Virus record (IMG/VR): IMGVR_UViG_3300047312_000378
Span: 1-46,752 of that record
Source of the DNA: a virus
Direction: 5' to 3' (one strand)
DNA length: 46,752 nucleotides
The translations under genes and the position numbers were made by a program. Under the pieces are notes generated by a model. It did not search any database, had not been told where the DNA came from, and saw only the letters and a program-made list of their open reading frames with translations. Each line of letters opens with the position of its first letter. Position 1 is the first letter of the stretch. Shown here in pieces: positions 8,631-17,928 of the stretch.

Positions 8631-10166
8631 ATGCTCACCGTTCTCGCGACGCTCGCTGCGATTCTGGCCGCCTCAGTGGTCGGGATCAGTTTCAACTCGA
8701 TTCCGACGAACCTCCGGGTCCCGTTTCTGGCGCTCGAATTTGACGGGTCGGCGGCGCAACAGGGCCCGGCTCTTCTGCCCTATCGGTGCTTGATCATCGG
8801 GCAGAAGATCACTTCCGGCTCGCCGAATGCGGGAACCGGAGTCGCGAACACGCTCTACAAGGTGACCACCGCCGACCAGGTGCGAGTGCTCGGCGGCGCC
8901 GGCTCGTGTCTGCACAACCAGGCCAAGGCGTGGTTCAAGAACAACCAGTTCACCGAGACGTGGATTGGAGTGCTCGACGACAACGGCGCCGGAGTGGCGG
9001 CCACTGGGACCTTGACCTTCACCGGGCCCACCACCGCAGCTGGAACGGTTTCACTCTACCTGGCTGGCCGCCTCGTTTCGGTTGGCGTCGCAAGCGGCCA
9101 GACTGCCACCCAGGTCGCCAGCGCGGTCTCGGCGGCGATCAACCTGGTCGATGGTCTGCCCGCGACGGCGAGCCCCTCGACCGGCGTCGTAACTGTGACC
9201 TACCGCCACAAGGGTGCAATCGGAAACGACTTCGACATGCGCGCCAACTACAACGACGGCGAGAAGCTTCCCGCTGGGCTGACGCTGGCAGTCGCCGCGA
9301 TGAGCGCAGGCGCGACCAACCCGGTGCTGACCACGCTGATCGCCGCGATGGGTGACCGTTGGTTCCACATCACCACCGTCCCGTACACCGACGCGACCAG
9401 CCTGACCGCGCTCGAGACCGAGTTCGATCGGCGCTTCGGCCCGATGACGATGATCGACGGGATCTTCATCACCTCGGCGGTCGGCTCGCAGGCCACGCTC
9501 GGAACCCTCGGCGGCACGCGCAACTCCAAGTACGGCGTGATCGTTCCTCAGCCCGGAACCAATCCGCTCACCCCTCCGATGGAATTCGCAGCGGCCACCG
9601 CGGCGGCGTGCGCCTACTTCGCGAACATCGACCCGGCGCGGCCCCTCCAGACCATTCCGCTAGTCGGAGTTCTTCCCCCGGCGGATGGCGACCTCTTCAC
9701 GCTCACCGAACGGAACCTCAACCTCTTCGAGGGAATCAGCGCCACGAAGGCGGCGGCTGGCGGGGTTGTTCAAATTGAGCGGTTGATCACCACCTACCAA
9801 TTGAGCGCCGCCGGTTCACCGGATACCGCGTACCTCGACGTGACCACGATGCTCACGAACATGTATCTGCGATACAGCTTCCGGAACCAGATCCTCAACC
9901 GGTACCCGCGCCACAAGCTGGCGTCGGATGGAACGTACTTCGGCCCAGGCCAAAAGGTGATCACTCCGCTGATCGGCAAGGCAGAGGCGATCAACTGGTT
10001 CCGGCAAATGGAGCAGCTCGGCCTGGTCGAGAACTTCGACCAGTTCAAGAACGACCTCGTGTGCGCACGCAGCCTGACCGACCCGAACCGGCTCGAGTGG
10101 ATGCTCCCCCCGGACATCATGAACCAGTTCATCGTCGGCGCCGCGGTGATCCAGTTCCGGCTCTGA
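8631..10166 (+). CDS. Contractile tail sheath protein (Mu gpL-like)
   Basis: The 511-residue sheath subunit polymerises around the tail tube and contracts at infection. GISFNSIPTNLRVPFLAL followed by QQGPALLPYRCLIIGQK is the usual N-terminus of the Mu-like sheath family, and the C-terminus (NQFIVGAAVIQFRL) is also typical. The ATG at 8631 has AAGGAG nine bases upstream. It adds about 17 hydrophobic residues (MLTVLATLAAILAASVV) before the normal family start. A GTG at 8676 would give the usual start but lacks a good ribosome-binding site. Confidence 0.92.
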   Translation: MLTVLATLAAILAASVVGISFNSIPTNLRVPFLALEFDGSAAQQGPALLPYRCLIIGQKITSGSPNAGTGVANTLYKVTTADQVRVLGGAGSCLHNQAKAWFKNNQFTETWIGVLDDNGAGVAATGTLTFTGPTTAAGTVSLYLAGRLVSVGVASGQTATQVASAVSAAINLVDGLPATASPSTGVVTVTYRHKGAIGNDFDMRANYNDGEKLPAGLTLAVAAMSAGATNPVLTTLIAAMGDRWFHITTVPYTDATSLTALETEFDRRFGPMTMIDGIFITSAVGSQATLGTLGGTRNSKYGVIVPQPGTNPLTPPMEFAAATAAACAYFANIDPARPLQTIPLVGVLPPADGDLFTLTERNLNLFEGISATKAAAGGVVQIERLITTYQLSAAGSPDTAYLDVTTMLTNMYLRYSFRNQILNRYPRHKLASDGTYFGPGQKVITPLIGKAEAINWFRQMEQLGLVENFDQFKNDLVCARSLTDPNRLEWMLPPDIMNQFIVGAAVIQFRL

Positions 10167-10207
10167 GCTTTCAAACCAACCCGTAGGCGGTAGCAAAGGG
10201 AGCGCAA

Positions 10208-10573
10208 ATGGCGGACCAGAGACGCGGTGGGAAGATCTCGTTCACGATCGACGGCGAGATCTACGATGCCAAGGGCGAGTTCAGCTACGGCCTCGGCACC
10301 GGGAAGAAAACGGCAATCGTCGGCGCCGACCGGACCCACGGCTTCAAGGAAGAGCCGCAGGTCGCTTTCATCGAGGGGAAGATCACCGACCGCACCACGC
10401 TTGACCTGGCGAAGCTGGCGAAGATCACCGGAGCAACGGTGACCCTCGAACTGGCCAACCACAAGGCGATCACCTTGCGCGAGGCCTGGTACGCGGGCGA
10501 TGCGGTCGGCCACAGCGACGAAGGCGAGATCGATGTGCGCTTCGAAGCGAACAGCGGGGACGAAATCTCTTGA
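10208..10573 (+). CDS. Tail tube protein (Mu gpM-like)
   Basis: The 121-residue tube subunit forms the inner channel of the contractile tail. Strands such as GKISFTIDGEIYDAKGEF and the later KITDRTTLDLAKLAKI match Mu-type tube proteins, which have the same length and always follow the sheath gene. A purine-rich site (AAAGGGAG) precedes the ATG. Confidence 0.88.
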   Translation: MADQRRGGKISFTIDGEIYDAKGEFSYGLGTGKKTAIVGADRTHGFKEEPQVAFIEGKITDRTTLDLAKLAKITGATVTLELANHKAITLREAWYAGDAVGHSDEGEIDVRFEANSGDEIS

Positions 10574-10929
10574 GCGAAGAAGAGACCACGGAAGCGGCGG
10601 GAGTGGCGGAGGCCGCAACGGCAGCCGCCATCAACGGGGAGCCGGTCGTTGTCTCACTGCGCGAGCCGGTCAAGCTCGGCGCGGTGACGGTCGATTCGCT
10701 CACGCTCAAACCGAGCGGGCGGGCGTTCCGGAACTTCTCTCTGCCGATGACGGCGGACGGCGGGATCCTGTTCCAGCCGTACGAGCTGGCGGCGGTGGGG
10801 GTCAAGATGGCCGGCCACCCGGCGATCCTGGTCGACAAGCTCCACCCCGCGGACCTGATCGAGGTGGCCCAGGCGGTAATGGGTTTTCTCGGGGGTGGCC
10901 TGAAGATTGGGAGCACTACCTCGCGGTAA
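10570..10929 (+). CDS. Tail assembly chaperone, upstream product (Mu gp41-like)
   Basis: The 119-residue protein starts at a TTG whose last bases form the tube-gene stop (TTGA overlap). After an acidic/Ala-rich N-terminus, SLREPVKLGAVTVDSLTLKP is the start typical of the P2 E / Mu 41 family of chaperones, which coat the tape measure during tail assembly. Near the end, codons ATG GGT TTT carry a -1 slippery heptamer; most ribosomes would read on to the stop at 10929. Confidence 0.82.
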   Translation: MSEEETTEAAGVAEAATAAAINGEPVVVSLREPVKLGAVTVDSLTLKPSGRAFRNFSLPMTADGGILFQPYELAAVGVKMAGHPAILVDKLHPADLIEVAQAVMGFLGGGLKIGSTTSR

Positions 10930-11033
10930 TCGGGGCCTGCTTCCACTTCTCCGCCGCCGAGCTGTGGGAACTGAACCTGGCAGATCTTCTTTTCTGGGCG
11001 AAGCAGGCAGCATGGATCCGCGATGGCAAATGA
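10570..11033 (+). CDS. Tail assembly chaperone, -1 frameshift product (gpE+E'/41-42 type)
   Basis: A -1 slip at 10881-10887 joins 106 codons of the upstream chaperone to a 48-residue extension in the -1 frame, making about 154 residues. The extension has FHFSAAELWELNLADLLFWA, the helical pattern of P2 GpE'. It has no start codon of its own in a suitable place, and the downstream frame runs into the tape measure start. Conserved frameshifting in this gene pair is established for long-tailed phages. Confidence 0.75.
10881..10887 (+). other. -1 ribosomal slippery heptamer G GGT TTT
   Basis: The heptamer GGGTTTT lies in the correct phase (X XXY YYZ) relative to the zero frame of the chaperone gene. 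After slipping, the next -1 codons encode a GpE'-like extension. A following G5 run and GC-rich segment could pause ribosomes, though no clear pseudoknot was seen. Confidence 0.7.
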
Positions 11034-12609
11034 AACAAACCTCTCGCTGATCATTCGGGCCATCGACAAGGCGACGGGCCCGCTTCGAGAGATCACCAAA
11101 AAGATCGAGCACTCGACAGGTCCGGTCAAAAAGTTCGGCAAAGAGATCCACGAGCTCGGCGAGCAGTCGGGATTGTTCAAAGTCGGCGAGGCGTTCAAGG
11201 GCGTCGGCGAGGCGGCCCACAAGGTCGGAGAGAAAGCATTCGAGCTCGGGAAGGAACTGGCGCTGATGGCGCTCGAGGGCGGCTTTGTGCTCTTCGAGTT
11301 CGTGAAGCACTTCGTAGAAATGGGGGACGCCGCAAAGAAGACGGCCGATCGGGTTGGGCTGACCGTCGACCAGTTTTCGTCTCTCCAATTCGCGGCACGA
11401 AAGGCCGGGCTCTCTTCGGAGGAGTTCACCGGCGCGCTCGACAAGTTCAATAAAGAGCTGGGCCTGGCTCACCACGGCACCGGGAAGCTCTACGGGTTCC
11501 TGGCCGGCGCGAGCCCCGTGTTGCTGAAGCAAGTCACCGCCGCAAAGAGCACCGAGGAAGCGCTCAACCTGATGTGGAAGGCGATGGAGAAGTTCAAGAC
11601 GCCAGCCGATCGCGCGGCGTTCGCCACCCAGGTATTCGGGAAGTCGATGGCCAAGATGGGCGGCCTGGTGAAGGGCGGTGTCGAGGGGCTCGAGGAACAG
11701 CGACAGCTCTTCTTCAAGCTCGCCGGAAGCCAGACCAACTTCGCAGAGGGCGCCGAGCAGCTCGACGAAATGCTGATCGACCTGTCGACCGCGTTCAACG
11801 GGGTCGGCGCCTCAATCGCTCACGAGTTCTTCCCGGTGGTGCTCGAGCTGACGAAATCCGTTCGGGACTTCCTGGTCGCGAATCGCGACGGGATCGCCAG
11901 TTGGGCGCGCGACACCGGCAAGGCGATCATGGAGTGGGTCAACGGCGGCGGGATTCAGCGCCTGATCGACGGCTTCAAGAGCTTCATTGCGAGCGTGCAA
12001 CCCATCGTCGACAAGCTCGGCGGCTGGCCCCTGGTGCTCGCCGGGGTGGCCGCGGCGTTCATGGCTGCCCCGCTGCTCGGCGCAATCGCTGGTCTGGTCG
12101 GTTCCTTCTTCAGCCTCGGCGCCGCGCTGGTGACCCTCTGGCCAACGCTCACGCTTCTCGGCCCGATCCTTCTCCCCTTCCTCCCAATCGCTGCTGCGGT
12201 GGCGGCGGCGTGCATTGGAATCGCGTTGGCGGCCAAGTCGATCTACGACAATTGGGACGATCTGAAGCTGATATTCACTGATTGGTGGCGCGAGATTGAA
12301 GACCTGTTCGCCAAGGGGTGGGCGGTCGTTTCCCCGATCATCGACAAGCTTGGCGGGGTGACCTCGATTCTGCAAAACCCGCTCGGGGCAGCTTTCAAAG
12401 GTAGCTCGATGGCGGTGAACGCACTCATGGGCACCGACGAGCCAGCCAGCCAGCGGCCTCCGATTGGGGCTGCTCGACCGCCCCCGGCCACCGCTTCAGC
12501 CGCGACTATCACCGTCGACTTCAACAACGCTCCGAAGGGAACGAAAGCCAAGGCCGAGGGCACACACGCGGCTCTCGATCTCTCGATGGGCTACGCGGGC
12601 GGGGGGTGA
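11023..12609 (+). CDS. Tail tape measure protein
   Basis: The 528-residue protein sets tail length and is ejected through the tube. Features: N-terminal helix with IIRAIDKATGPLREITK, as in Mu-type tape measures, repeated GVGEA/KVGE heptads to residue 85, a TVDQFSSLQFAARKAGLSSE segment, and strongly hydrophobic stretches at about residues 335-410. It is short for the family, implying a short tail. It overlaps the chaperone frameshift product by 11 bases, the normal arrangement. Confidence 0.9.
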   Translation: MANETNLSLIIRAIDKATGPLREITKKIEHSTGPVKKFGKEIHELGEQSGLFKVGEAFKGVGEAAHKVGEKAFELGKELALMALEGGFVLFEFVKHFVEMGDAAKKTADRVGLTVDQFSSLQFAARKAGLSSEEFTGALDKFNKELGLAHHGTGKLYGFLAGASPVLLKQVTAAKSTEEALNLMWKAMEKFKTPADRAAFATQVFGKSMAKMGGLVKGGVEGLEEQRQLFFKLAGSQTNFAEGAEQLDEMLIDLSTAFNGVGASIAHEFFPVVLELTKSVRDFLVANRDGIASWARDTGKAIMEWVNGGGIQRLIDGFKSFIASVQPIVDKLGGWPLVLAGVAAAFMAAPLLGAIAGLVGSFFSLGAALVTLWPTLTLLGPILLPFLPIAAAVAAACIGIALAAKSIYDNWDDLKLIFTDWWREIEDLFAKGWAVVSPIIDKLGGVTSILQNPLGAAFKGSSMAVNALMGTDEPASQRPPIGAARPPPATASAATITVDFNNAPKGTKAKAEGTHAALDLSMGYAGGG

Positions 12610-12613
12610 TGCG

Positions 12614-13831
12614 ATGGGTTGGCGCGATCAAATGGGTCCGGCCTCCTTCCGGAAGATCCCCTTCTTCGTCGAGTCGGCCGAGTTCGCTGGTGGTCGGCGA
12701 TCCGTCAAGCATGAGTTCTTCGGAAAGGACGAGCAATTCGTTGAAGACACCGGCCGGAAGGGTCGCGAGTTTCAGATCGAAGGCTACGTCCTCGGAGAGG
12801 ATTACTTCACCGCGCGCGACGCGCTGATCGACGAGCTGGAAAAGGCGGGACCTGGTGAGCTGATCCACCCGTACCACGGGCAGCGCCAGGTGGTCTGCTC
12901 GAGCTTCAGGGTTCGCTCGAGCGCGAAGGATGGCGGGATCGCGATGTTTACGATCTCATTCGACCAAACGGAAACGACCCCATCGTTCCCGAAGGCGACG
13001 CTCGACAGCAAGTCGGCACTGAAGGCCACCGCGGTCAGCGCTCTTTCGGCGGCCAAGCTCGAACTGCTGGCGCTGGCCAACGTTTCATCCCTGGCGAATG
13101 GCGCGCTGAACAAGCTCACCGGCATGGTCACAGGGGCAAGCCGCCAGCTGTCCTCCCTGCTCGGCCCGCTGGCGAGCACGACGCAGGCGCTCGCCTCCCT
13201 GAAGCAAAGCCTCTCGGACCTCTCCGCCAACGCTGCAGGCGCAGCTCGAGCACCGGGCGACATGTTCGACACGATCGCCGCGACCGTTGGCGCGCTTGGC
13301 GCCGCGGGGGATCCCGTGACGGCGGTGCGATCCCTGTTGGCCGCATACAATTTCGATCCAGGTTCCGCCAGACCAGCAACCGACACGCTCGCCTCACAGG
13401 TCGAGCAGACCTCGCACGACGCCTACGCGCGCGCGATCGCTCGAATCAACCTGATCCAGGCCACGATTGTTTCGCTCGAGGGCGTGGCGAGCCCAGACGT
13501 CGAGGGCGCGTACCGGAGTTACGAAGACGCTCTCGCCACCCGCGACAGCCTTACGGGCGCGCTCGATGAGCAGCTCGAGCTGGCGGGTGACACGCTCTTC
13601 CCGATGCTGATGCAGCTGCGCGCCAACCTGGTCGCGGCGGTGCCAGGGCCAGAATCCGACCTGGCCCACCTGGTCGAGCACACGCTGCTGGTCACCCTTC
13701 CTTCGCTTCTGGTTTCGCATCAGCTGTACGGGAACCTCGACGGCGAAGCCGATCTGATCGCGCGGAACCACATCAAGCACCCGGGGTTCGTGCCGGGGGC
13801 GGTTTCTCTCGCGGTGCTCTCTGAAGTCTGA
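12614..13831 (+). CDS. Mu gpN-like tail/DNA circularization protein
   Basis: The 405-residue protein begins GWRDQMGPASFRKIPFFVE and has the KHEFFGKDEQFVEDTGRKG motif of the DNA circularization N-terminal domain family, which includes Mu gpN, a baseplate/tail component. The frame is open from 12464, but that region lies inside the tape measure gene; the ATG at 12614 gives the normal family start. The C-terminal two thirds are Ala-rich helices. Confidence 0.88.
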   Translation: MGWRDQMGPASFRKIPFFVESAEFAGGRRSVKHEFFGKDEQFVEDTGRKGREFQIEGYVLGEDYFTARDALIDELEKAGPGELIHPYHGQRQVVCSSFRVRSSAKDGGIAMFTISFDQTETTPSFPKATLDSKSALKATAVSALSAAKLELLALANVSSLANGALNKLTGMVTGASRQLSSLLGPLASTTQALASLKQSLSDLSANAAGAARAPGDMFDTIAATVGALGAAGDPVTAVRSLLAAYNFDPGSARPATDTLASQVEQTSHDAYARAIARINLIQATIVSLEGVASPDVEGAYRSYEDALATRDSLTGALDEQLELAGDTLFPMLMQLRANLVAAVPGPESDLAHLVEHTLLVTLPSLLVSHQLYGNLDGEADLIARNHIKHPGFVPGAVSLAVLSEV

Positions 13832-13838
13832 CGATCTC

Positions 13839-14936
13839 GTGCTGCGCGTGAATGGCCGAGAGTATGGCGGCTGGAAGACCATGCGCGTCACCCGGGGGAT
13901 CGAGGCGATCGCCGGGAGCTTCGACGTGTCGGTTTCCGAGAAGTGGAACGGGCAGAGTGACCCGTGGCCGATCATCGAGGAAGACGAGGTGGTGGTAGCG
14001 ATCGGCGGCGAGACGGTGCTGACTGGGTGGGTCGATAAGAGATCGATCACCATCGGCGCCGACGAGCACAGCTTCCAAGTCAGCGGCCGAGACAAGGCCG
14101 GCGCCCTGGTCGATTGCTCTGCCCTCCTCAACGACAACGGTTCGAGCAAGGCAAAGAAGAAACGCAGCTGGGAATTCGCCAACGTTCCGCTGCTGACCCT
14201 GGCAAAGAAGCTCGGCGCCGTGCACGGGGTCGACGTTGTGCTCGATCCGCCCGACCTCTCTTTGCCGGCGCCAGCGAAGAAGCTGTCGGTGGAACCTGGT
14301 GACACGATGTTCGAGGTTCTCGACCGCGCTTGCCGTCTGGTCGGAGTGCTACCGGTCTCCGATGGCACCGGCGGGATCAAGCTGATGCGGCCAGGCACAG
14401 GCCGCGCGCACGATGCGCTGATTGAGGGCCAGAACATCAAGACAGGCTCGGCCGCGTACGACGCCACCGGGCGGTTCAGGACCTACGAAGTGCACGGGCA
14501 ACACCCCGGCACCGATCAGTTCTCTGGCGTGGCGGCCGCTGCGGTCTCCGCCGAGGCCGACGACTTGAACGTTCGCCGCGACACCCGGGTGCTTCTGGTG
14601 CGAGCGGAGAACGCGCTCACCGTCGAATATGCCAAAGCTCGAGCCCAATGGGAGGCCATCGTTCGGGCAGCCAAGGCGAACTCGCTCGAGGTCGTTGTCG
14701 TCGGGTGGCGACAGGGGAACGGCGACCTCTGGCCATTCAATAAACTGGTCTCGATGAAGTCTTCGCGCCTCGGGGTCGACGGCGACATGCTGATCACACA
14801 GGTCGAGTTCTCGGCGGACCCGGGCACCGGCAAGCTCACCCGGCTAAGCCTGAAACCCCCGAACGCCTTCAAGCCAGAGCCGACGTTGAAGTCCGGCGGT
14901 GATAAGACTTGGAAGGAAATCAGGAAGGGCGTGTGA
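13839..14936 (+). CDS. Baseplate hub protein (Mu gpP/gp44-like)
   Basis: The 365-residue protein starts at a GTG and has LRVNGREYGGWKTMRVTRGIEAI-like opening strands, shared with Mu gpP, followed by FQVSGRDKAGALVDCSA, a family hallmark. It forms the baseplate hub that connects to the gp45 spike. Length matches the family, and the order N-P-45-46-47 is that of Mu. Confidence 0.9.
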   Translation: MLRVNGREYGGWKTMRVTRGIEAIAGSFDVSVSEKWNGQSDPWPIIEEDEVVVAIGGETVLTGWVDKRSITIGADEHSFQVSGRDKAGALVDCSALLNDNGSSKAKKKRSWEFANVPLLTLAKKLGAVHGVDVVLDPPDLSLPAPAKKLSVEPGDTMFEVLDRACRLVGVLPVSDGTGGIKLMRPGTGRAHDALIEGQNIKTGSAAYDATGRFRTYEVHGQHPGTDQFSGVAAAAVSAEADDLNVRRDTRVLLVRAENALTVEYAKARAQWEAIVRAAKANSLEVVVVGWRQGNGDLWPFNKLVSMKSSRLGVDGDMLITQVEFSADPGTGKLTRLSLKPPNAFKPEPTLKSGGDKTWKEIRKGV

Positions 14937-15586
14937 GCATCCTCGACGATCTGCAGACCCTGCTTCGACCACTTCGCACCCAGGTCGCGAACCTGGCCGC
15001 GCGCGCATTGGTCACGGCGATCAAAGAGTCGACCATGGTCCAAGAGGCCGAGGTCACGCTGCTCGACGGCGAGACCCGATCGAAGATCGAGCGCTTTCAA
15101 AACTACGGATTCAGCAGCTTCCCTCGAGCGCCAAGCGACGCCGGTTCACCCGAGGCGGTGGTGGTGTTTCCGAACGGGCGCCGCGACCATGGGCTGATCG
15201 TGGTGGTCGATGACCGCCGCTTCCGGCTGACCTCCCTGGTCGAGGGCGAGGTGGCGATCTACACCGACCAGGGCGACAAGATGGTCTTCAAGCGCGGCGG
15301 AACGATCGAGATTACCGCGTCGACGCTGGTGAAGGTGATCGGCAAGCTCGAGGTGACCGGCGACGTGAAGCTCGACGCGAAGCTCGACGTCACCGGCAAG
15401 GGCACGTTCTCGGATGACGTCGCCGTGTCGAAGACGCTCACCGCAACGACAGATGTGGTGGGCGGTGGCAAGAGCCTCAAGAACCACATCCACAGCGTGG
15501 CCGGCGCCACTGTCTCCACCACCGGCACCAGCTCCGCTCAAACCGGCGCAGTCGATGGCGGACAGAACACGGCGGCCCCGTCATGA
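14933..15586 (+). CDS. Baseplate spike protein (Mu gp45 / gpV family)
   Basis: The 217-residue spike has an N-terminal helix, then an OB-like domain (RSKIERFQNYGFSSFP; VVVFPNGRRDHGLIVVVDD) and a C-terminal run of short repeating strands (LEVTGDVKLDAKLDVTGKGT) that should form a beta-helical needle to pierce the outer membrane. AGGAAGGG precedes the GTG at 14933, which overlaps the preceding stop. This start is preferred over TTG at 14909. Confidence 0.88.
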   Translation: MSILDDLQTLLRPLRTQVANLAARALVTAIKESTMVQEAEVTLLDGETRSKIERFQNYGFSSFPRAPSDAGSPEAVVVFPNGRRDHGLIVVVDDRRFRLTSLVEGEVAIYTDQGDKMVFKRGGTIEITASTLVKVIGKLEVTGDVKLDAKLDVTGKGTFSDDVAVSKTLTATTDVVGGGKSLKNHIHSVAGATVSTTGTSSAQTGAVDGGQNTAAPS

Positions 15587-16044
15587 GCGACATCCTTCTC
15601 ACCTGGAGCCAGGGCTCGGCGGACTTCTCGATCACCGACAACGATCTCACTTCGGACGAAGGCCTCGAGACCGCGGTCTTGCTTTCGCTCTTCCTCGACC
15701 GGCGCCTCGAAGATGGCGACACGCCGCCGGATGGTGAGCCCAACCGCGGGTGGTGGGCCGATGCGATCCCATTCTCGGAGGGCGACAAGATCGGCTCGCG
15801 GCTCTGGACGCTGAAGCGGGAGAAGCAATCGGCGCGCGTGGTCGCGCTCGCGAAGGAGTACGCGCTCGAGGCGCTCGAGTGGATGAAGAGCGACGGGGTG
15901 ATCTCCCGCGCCGACGTGTTCACCGGCATCTTGGAGCCCGGGGTGCTCGGCCTCGGGGTGACGCTGATCCGCCCGGCGCTGGCGCCCCTTGCCCTCAGGC
16001 GATACGACTACGCATGGAACGCTCAACTCCTCCGGAGGCCTTGA
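15583..16044 (+). CDS. Baseplate protein gp46 family
   Basis: The 153-residue protein has the gp46 features: an N-terminal D-I-L-L-T-W, LETAVLLSLFLDRR, then GWWADAIPFSEGDKIGSRLW and a C-terminal helix rich in K/R/A (ALAKEYALEALEWM). These proteins form part of the wedge between hub and gp47. ATGA overlap with gp45 supports the start. Confidence 0.9.
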   Translation: MSDILLTWSQGSADFSITDNDLTSDEGLETAVLLSLFLDRRLEDGDTPPDGEPNRGWWADAIPFSEGDKIGSRLWTLKREKQSARVVALAKEYALEALEWMKSDGVISRADVFTGILEPGVLGLGVTLIRPALAPLALRRYDYAWNAQLLRRP

Positions 16045-16048
16045 CCCC

Positions 16049-17104
16049 GTGGCATTTCAAAGACCGACACTCCAAGAGATTGCCGACCGGGTTCAGCAGG
16101 ATTTTGTTTCTCGAATGGCGCTGCTTGGAGCCGTTCTCCGCCGCAGCGTGGTCTTTATTCTCTCCCGGGTGATCGCGGGCGCCGCTCACATGCTGCACGG
16201 GCACCTCGAGTTTCTCGGGTTGCAGCTGTTCCCAGACAAGTCGGAAGGGGCGTTCCTGGTTCGCCAGGCCTCGCTCTTCAATATTTTCCCGAAGGAAGCC
16301 GCGTACGCAATTGGCGCAACCGTTCCGATCACCGGCACCAATGGAACGGTGATCCCGATCCACACGATCCTCCGGCGCTCAGACGGAGCCGAGTACCAGA
16401 CCGACGCGGAAGTTACGATCTCCGGCGGACTCGCCCACCCGACGATCACTGCGCTTGTGGCAGGCGCGATCGGCAACGCCGACGCCGGGGTGGTGCTGAG
16501 CTTCGAATCCCCGATCGCTGGCGCCGATGCTTCGATCACTGTCGGCGGCGAAGGGTTGATTGATGGCAGCGACGAAGAGACGACCGAGGAACTTCGATCC
16601 AGACTGATCGCCAGAATGCGAGCCGCCCCGAATGGCGGGTCGAAGGCAGACTTCGAGGCGTGGTCGCTCGAGGTGGCGGGGGTCACGCGGGCGTGGGTCT
16701 ACCCCCTCGAGCTGGGAGCCGGCACCGTGGTGGTGAGGTTCGTTCGAGACGATGACGTGAGCCTGATCCCGGACTCTGGCGAGGTTGCGATCCTGCAAGC
16801 CCACCTCGACACGGTGAGGCCAGTCACCGCCGCGGTCACCGTTGTCGCACCTTCGGCCGTTGCGCTCGCACTCAGCGTGCACATCAGCCCAGACAACAGC
16901 ACGACCAGGGCGGCGGTAACGGCCGCTCTCGGCTCCGTGATTCTTGAGGACGCCGAACCCGGTAGCACTCTTCTTCTCTCTCACTTGCGCGACGCGGTTG
17001 GCAATGCCGCGGGGGTCGATGACTACACGATGGCCTCACCGGTGGCCGACGTGACCCATTCAACCGGGCAGCTCGCGACGCTTGGCGTGATCACCTTCAC
17101 CTGA
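16049..17104 (+). CDS. Baseplate J-like protein (Mu gp47 family)
   Basis: The 351-residue wedge protein starts FQRPTLQEIADRVQQDFVSR and has GGSKADFEAWSLEVAGVTRAW, a strong baseplate-J motif. The GTG at 16049 follows GGAGG 11 bases upstream and gives the normal family N-terminus; an upstream in-frame extension to 15989 lies inside gp46. In Mu the next gene is gp48, but here three extra genes intervene. Confidence 0.92.
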   Translation: MAFQRPTLQEIADRVQQDFVSRMALLGAVLRRSVVFILSRVIAGAAHMLHGHLEFLGLQLFPDKSEGAFLVRQASLFNIFPKEAAYAIGATVPITGTNGTVIPIHTILRRSDGAEYQTDAEVTISGGLAHPTITALVAGAIGNADAGVVLSFESPIAGADASITVGGEGLIDGSDEETTEELRSRLIARMRAAPNGGSKADFEAWSLEVAGVTRAWVYPLELGAGTVVVRFVRDDDVSLIPDSGEVAILQAHLDTVRPVTAAVTVVAPSAVALALSVHISPDNSTTRAAVTAALGSVILEDAEPGSTLLLSHLRDAVGNAAGVDDYTMASPVADVTHSTGQLATLGVITFT

Positions 17105-17122
17105 TTGGAGTAGAAAAGACCC

Positions 17123-17926
17123 ATGAACAAGCGCACGAACCCAAGGCTGATCGCGTTGTTCGTTCTTCTCGGCCTCGGCGCAGCTGGCATTCTCACCGCA
17201 TGGGCCCAAGGCACCCCAGGCCCGGTGACCGCAATGTCGCAGCGCCTTTCGCGCGACGGCGGGGTCGACTGGCCAACCGAGGCTAAGATCACCCAATCCA
17301 TTTCGCTCACGGTCAAAACAGACGGTGGGTGGCCTGTTCAAATTACGAACCAGCTCGGGATCGGGTTCGACGGCGGCCTGGTGACGGCGAACCAGGGTGG
17401 CGCACCGTGGTCGGTGACGATCCCGATCAACCCTGTAGCCGATGGTGGAATGGTCAACGTCGGAAACTTTCCGGCGAGCCAGGCCTGCACCATCCCGATC
17501 AACCCTGTCGCGGACGGTGGCATGGTGAACGTTGGGAACTTCCCAGCAACCCAGGCGGTCAGCGTACCGATCAACCCTGTCGCCGATGGCGGCATGGTCA
17601 ACATAGGGAACCTCCCAGCGACCCAGGCCGTTTCCTCTGTTCTTCTCCACAAGCTCAACGGGGAGCCGAGCTTCGCCGGTGTGGTCTCGCCGCACGCGGA
17701 CGGCGGCACCGTCGCGTTCATCGACGCTGGCCTCGTGACGCTCCAGGTGAACTGCGAGGACGCGACCTTCCAGGTCGTCGGCGGTTCAGGCGCCGCGGCG
17801 GCTGACAACGGGGTGTTCATCGCCGCTCGTCAATCTTGGTGGTACGACCTGATCGCGATCCCGTTCGTGGCAGTGCGAAACGTCGACGGCGGATCCACCA
17901 ACTGCAAGTCGTGGGTAATGAACTGA
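17123..17926 (+). CDS. Membrane-anchored tail-associated protein with 24-residue repeats
   Basis: The 267-residue protein opens with a basic start and hydrophobic helix (residues 9-27) ending AWAQG, a signal peptide or anchor. Residues 100-171 are three 24-residue repeats built around IPINPVADGGMVNVGNF and PATQAV. The xVGNFPATQxVS pattern is common in phage fibre or decoration proteins. The C-terminal 90 residues are a beta-rich domain with two cysteines and DGG turns. GGAG precedes the ATG. A signal-type N-terminus on a tail-module protein is unusual. Function is unknown; a fibre or tip decoration is likely. Confidence 0.6.
   Translation: MNKRTNPRLIALFVLLGLGAAGILTAWAQGTPGPVTAMSQRLSRDGGVDWPTEAKITQSISLTVKTDGGWPVQITNQLGIGFDGGLVTANQGGAPWSVTIPINPVADGGMVNVGNFPASQACTIPINPVADGGMVNVGNFPATQAVSVPINPVADGGMVNIGNLPATQAVSSVLLHKLNGEPSFAGVVSPHADGGTVAFIDAGLVTLQVNCEDATFQVVGGSGAAAADNGVFIAARQSWWYDLIAIPFVAVRNVDGGSTNCKSWVMN
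17420..17635 (+). repeat. Three tandem 72-base coding repeats
   Basis: Three units begin at 17420, 17492 and 17564, each encoding a 24-residue repeat with NPVADGGMVN and GNFPA/GNLPA. Third-position changes between units show they are older duplications kept by selection on protein sequence. Confidence 0.85.
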
Positions 17927-17928
17927 AG

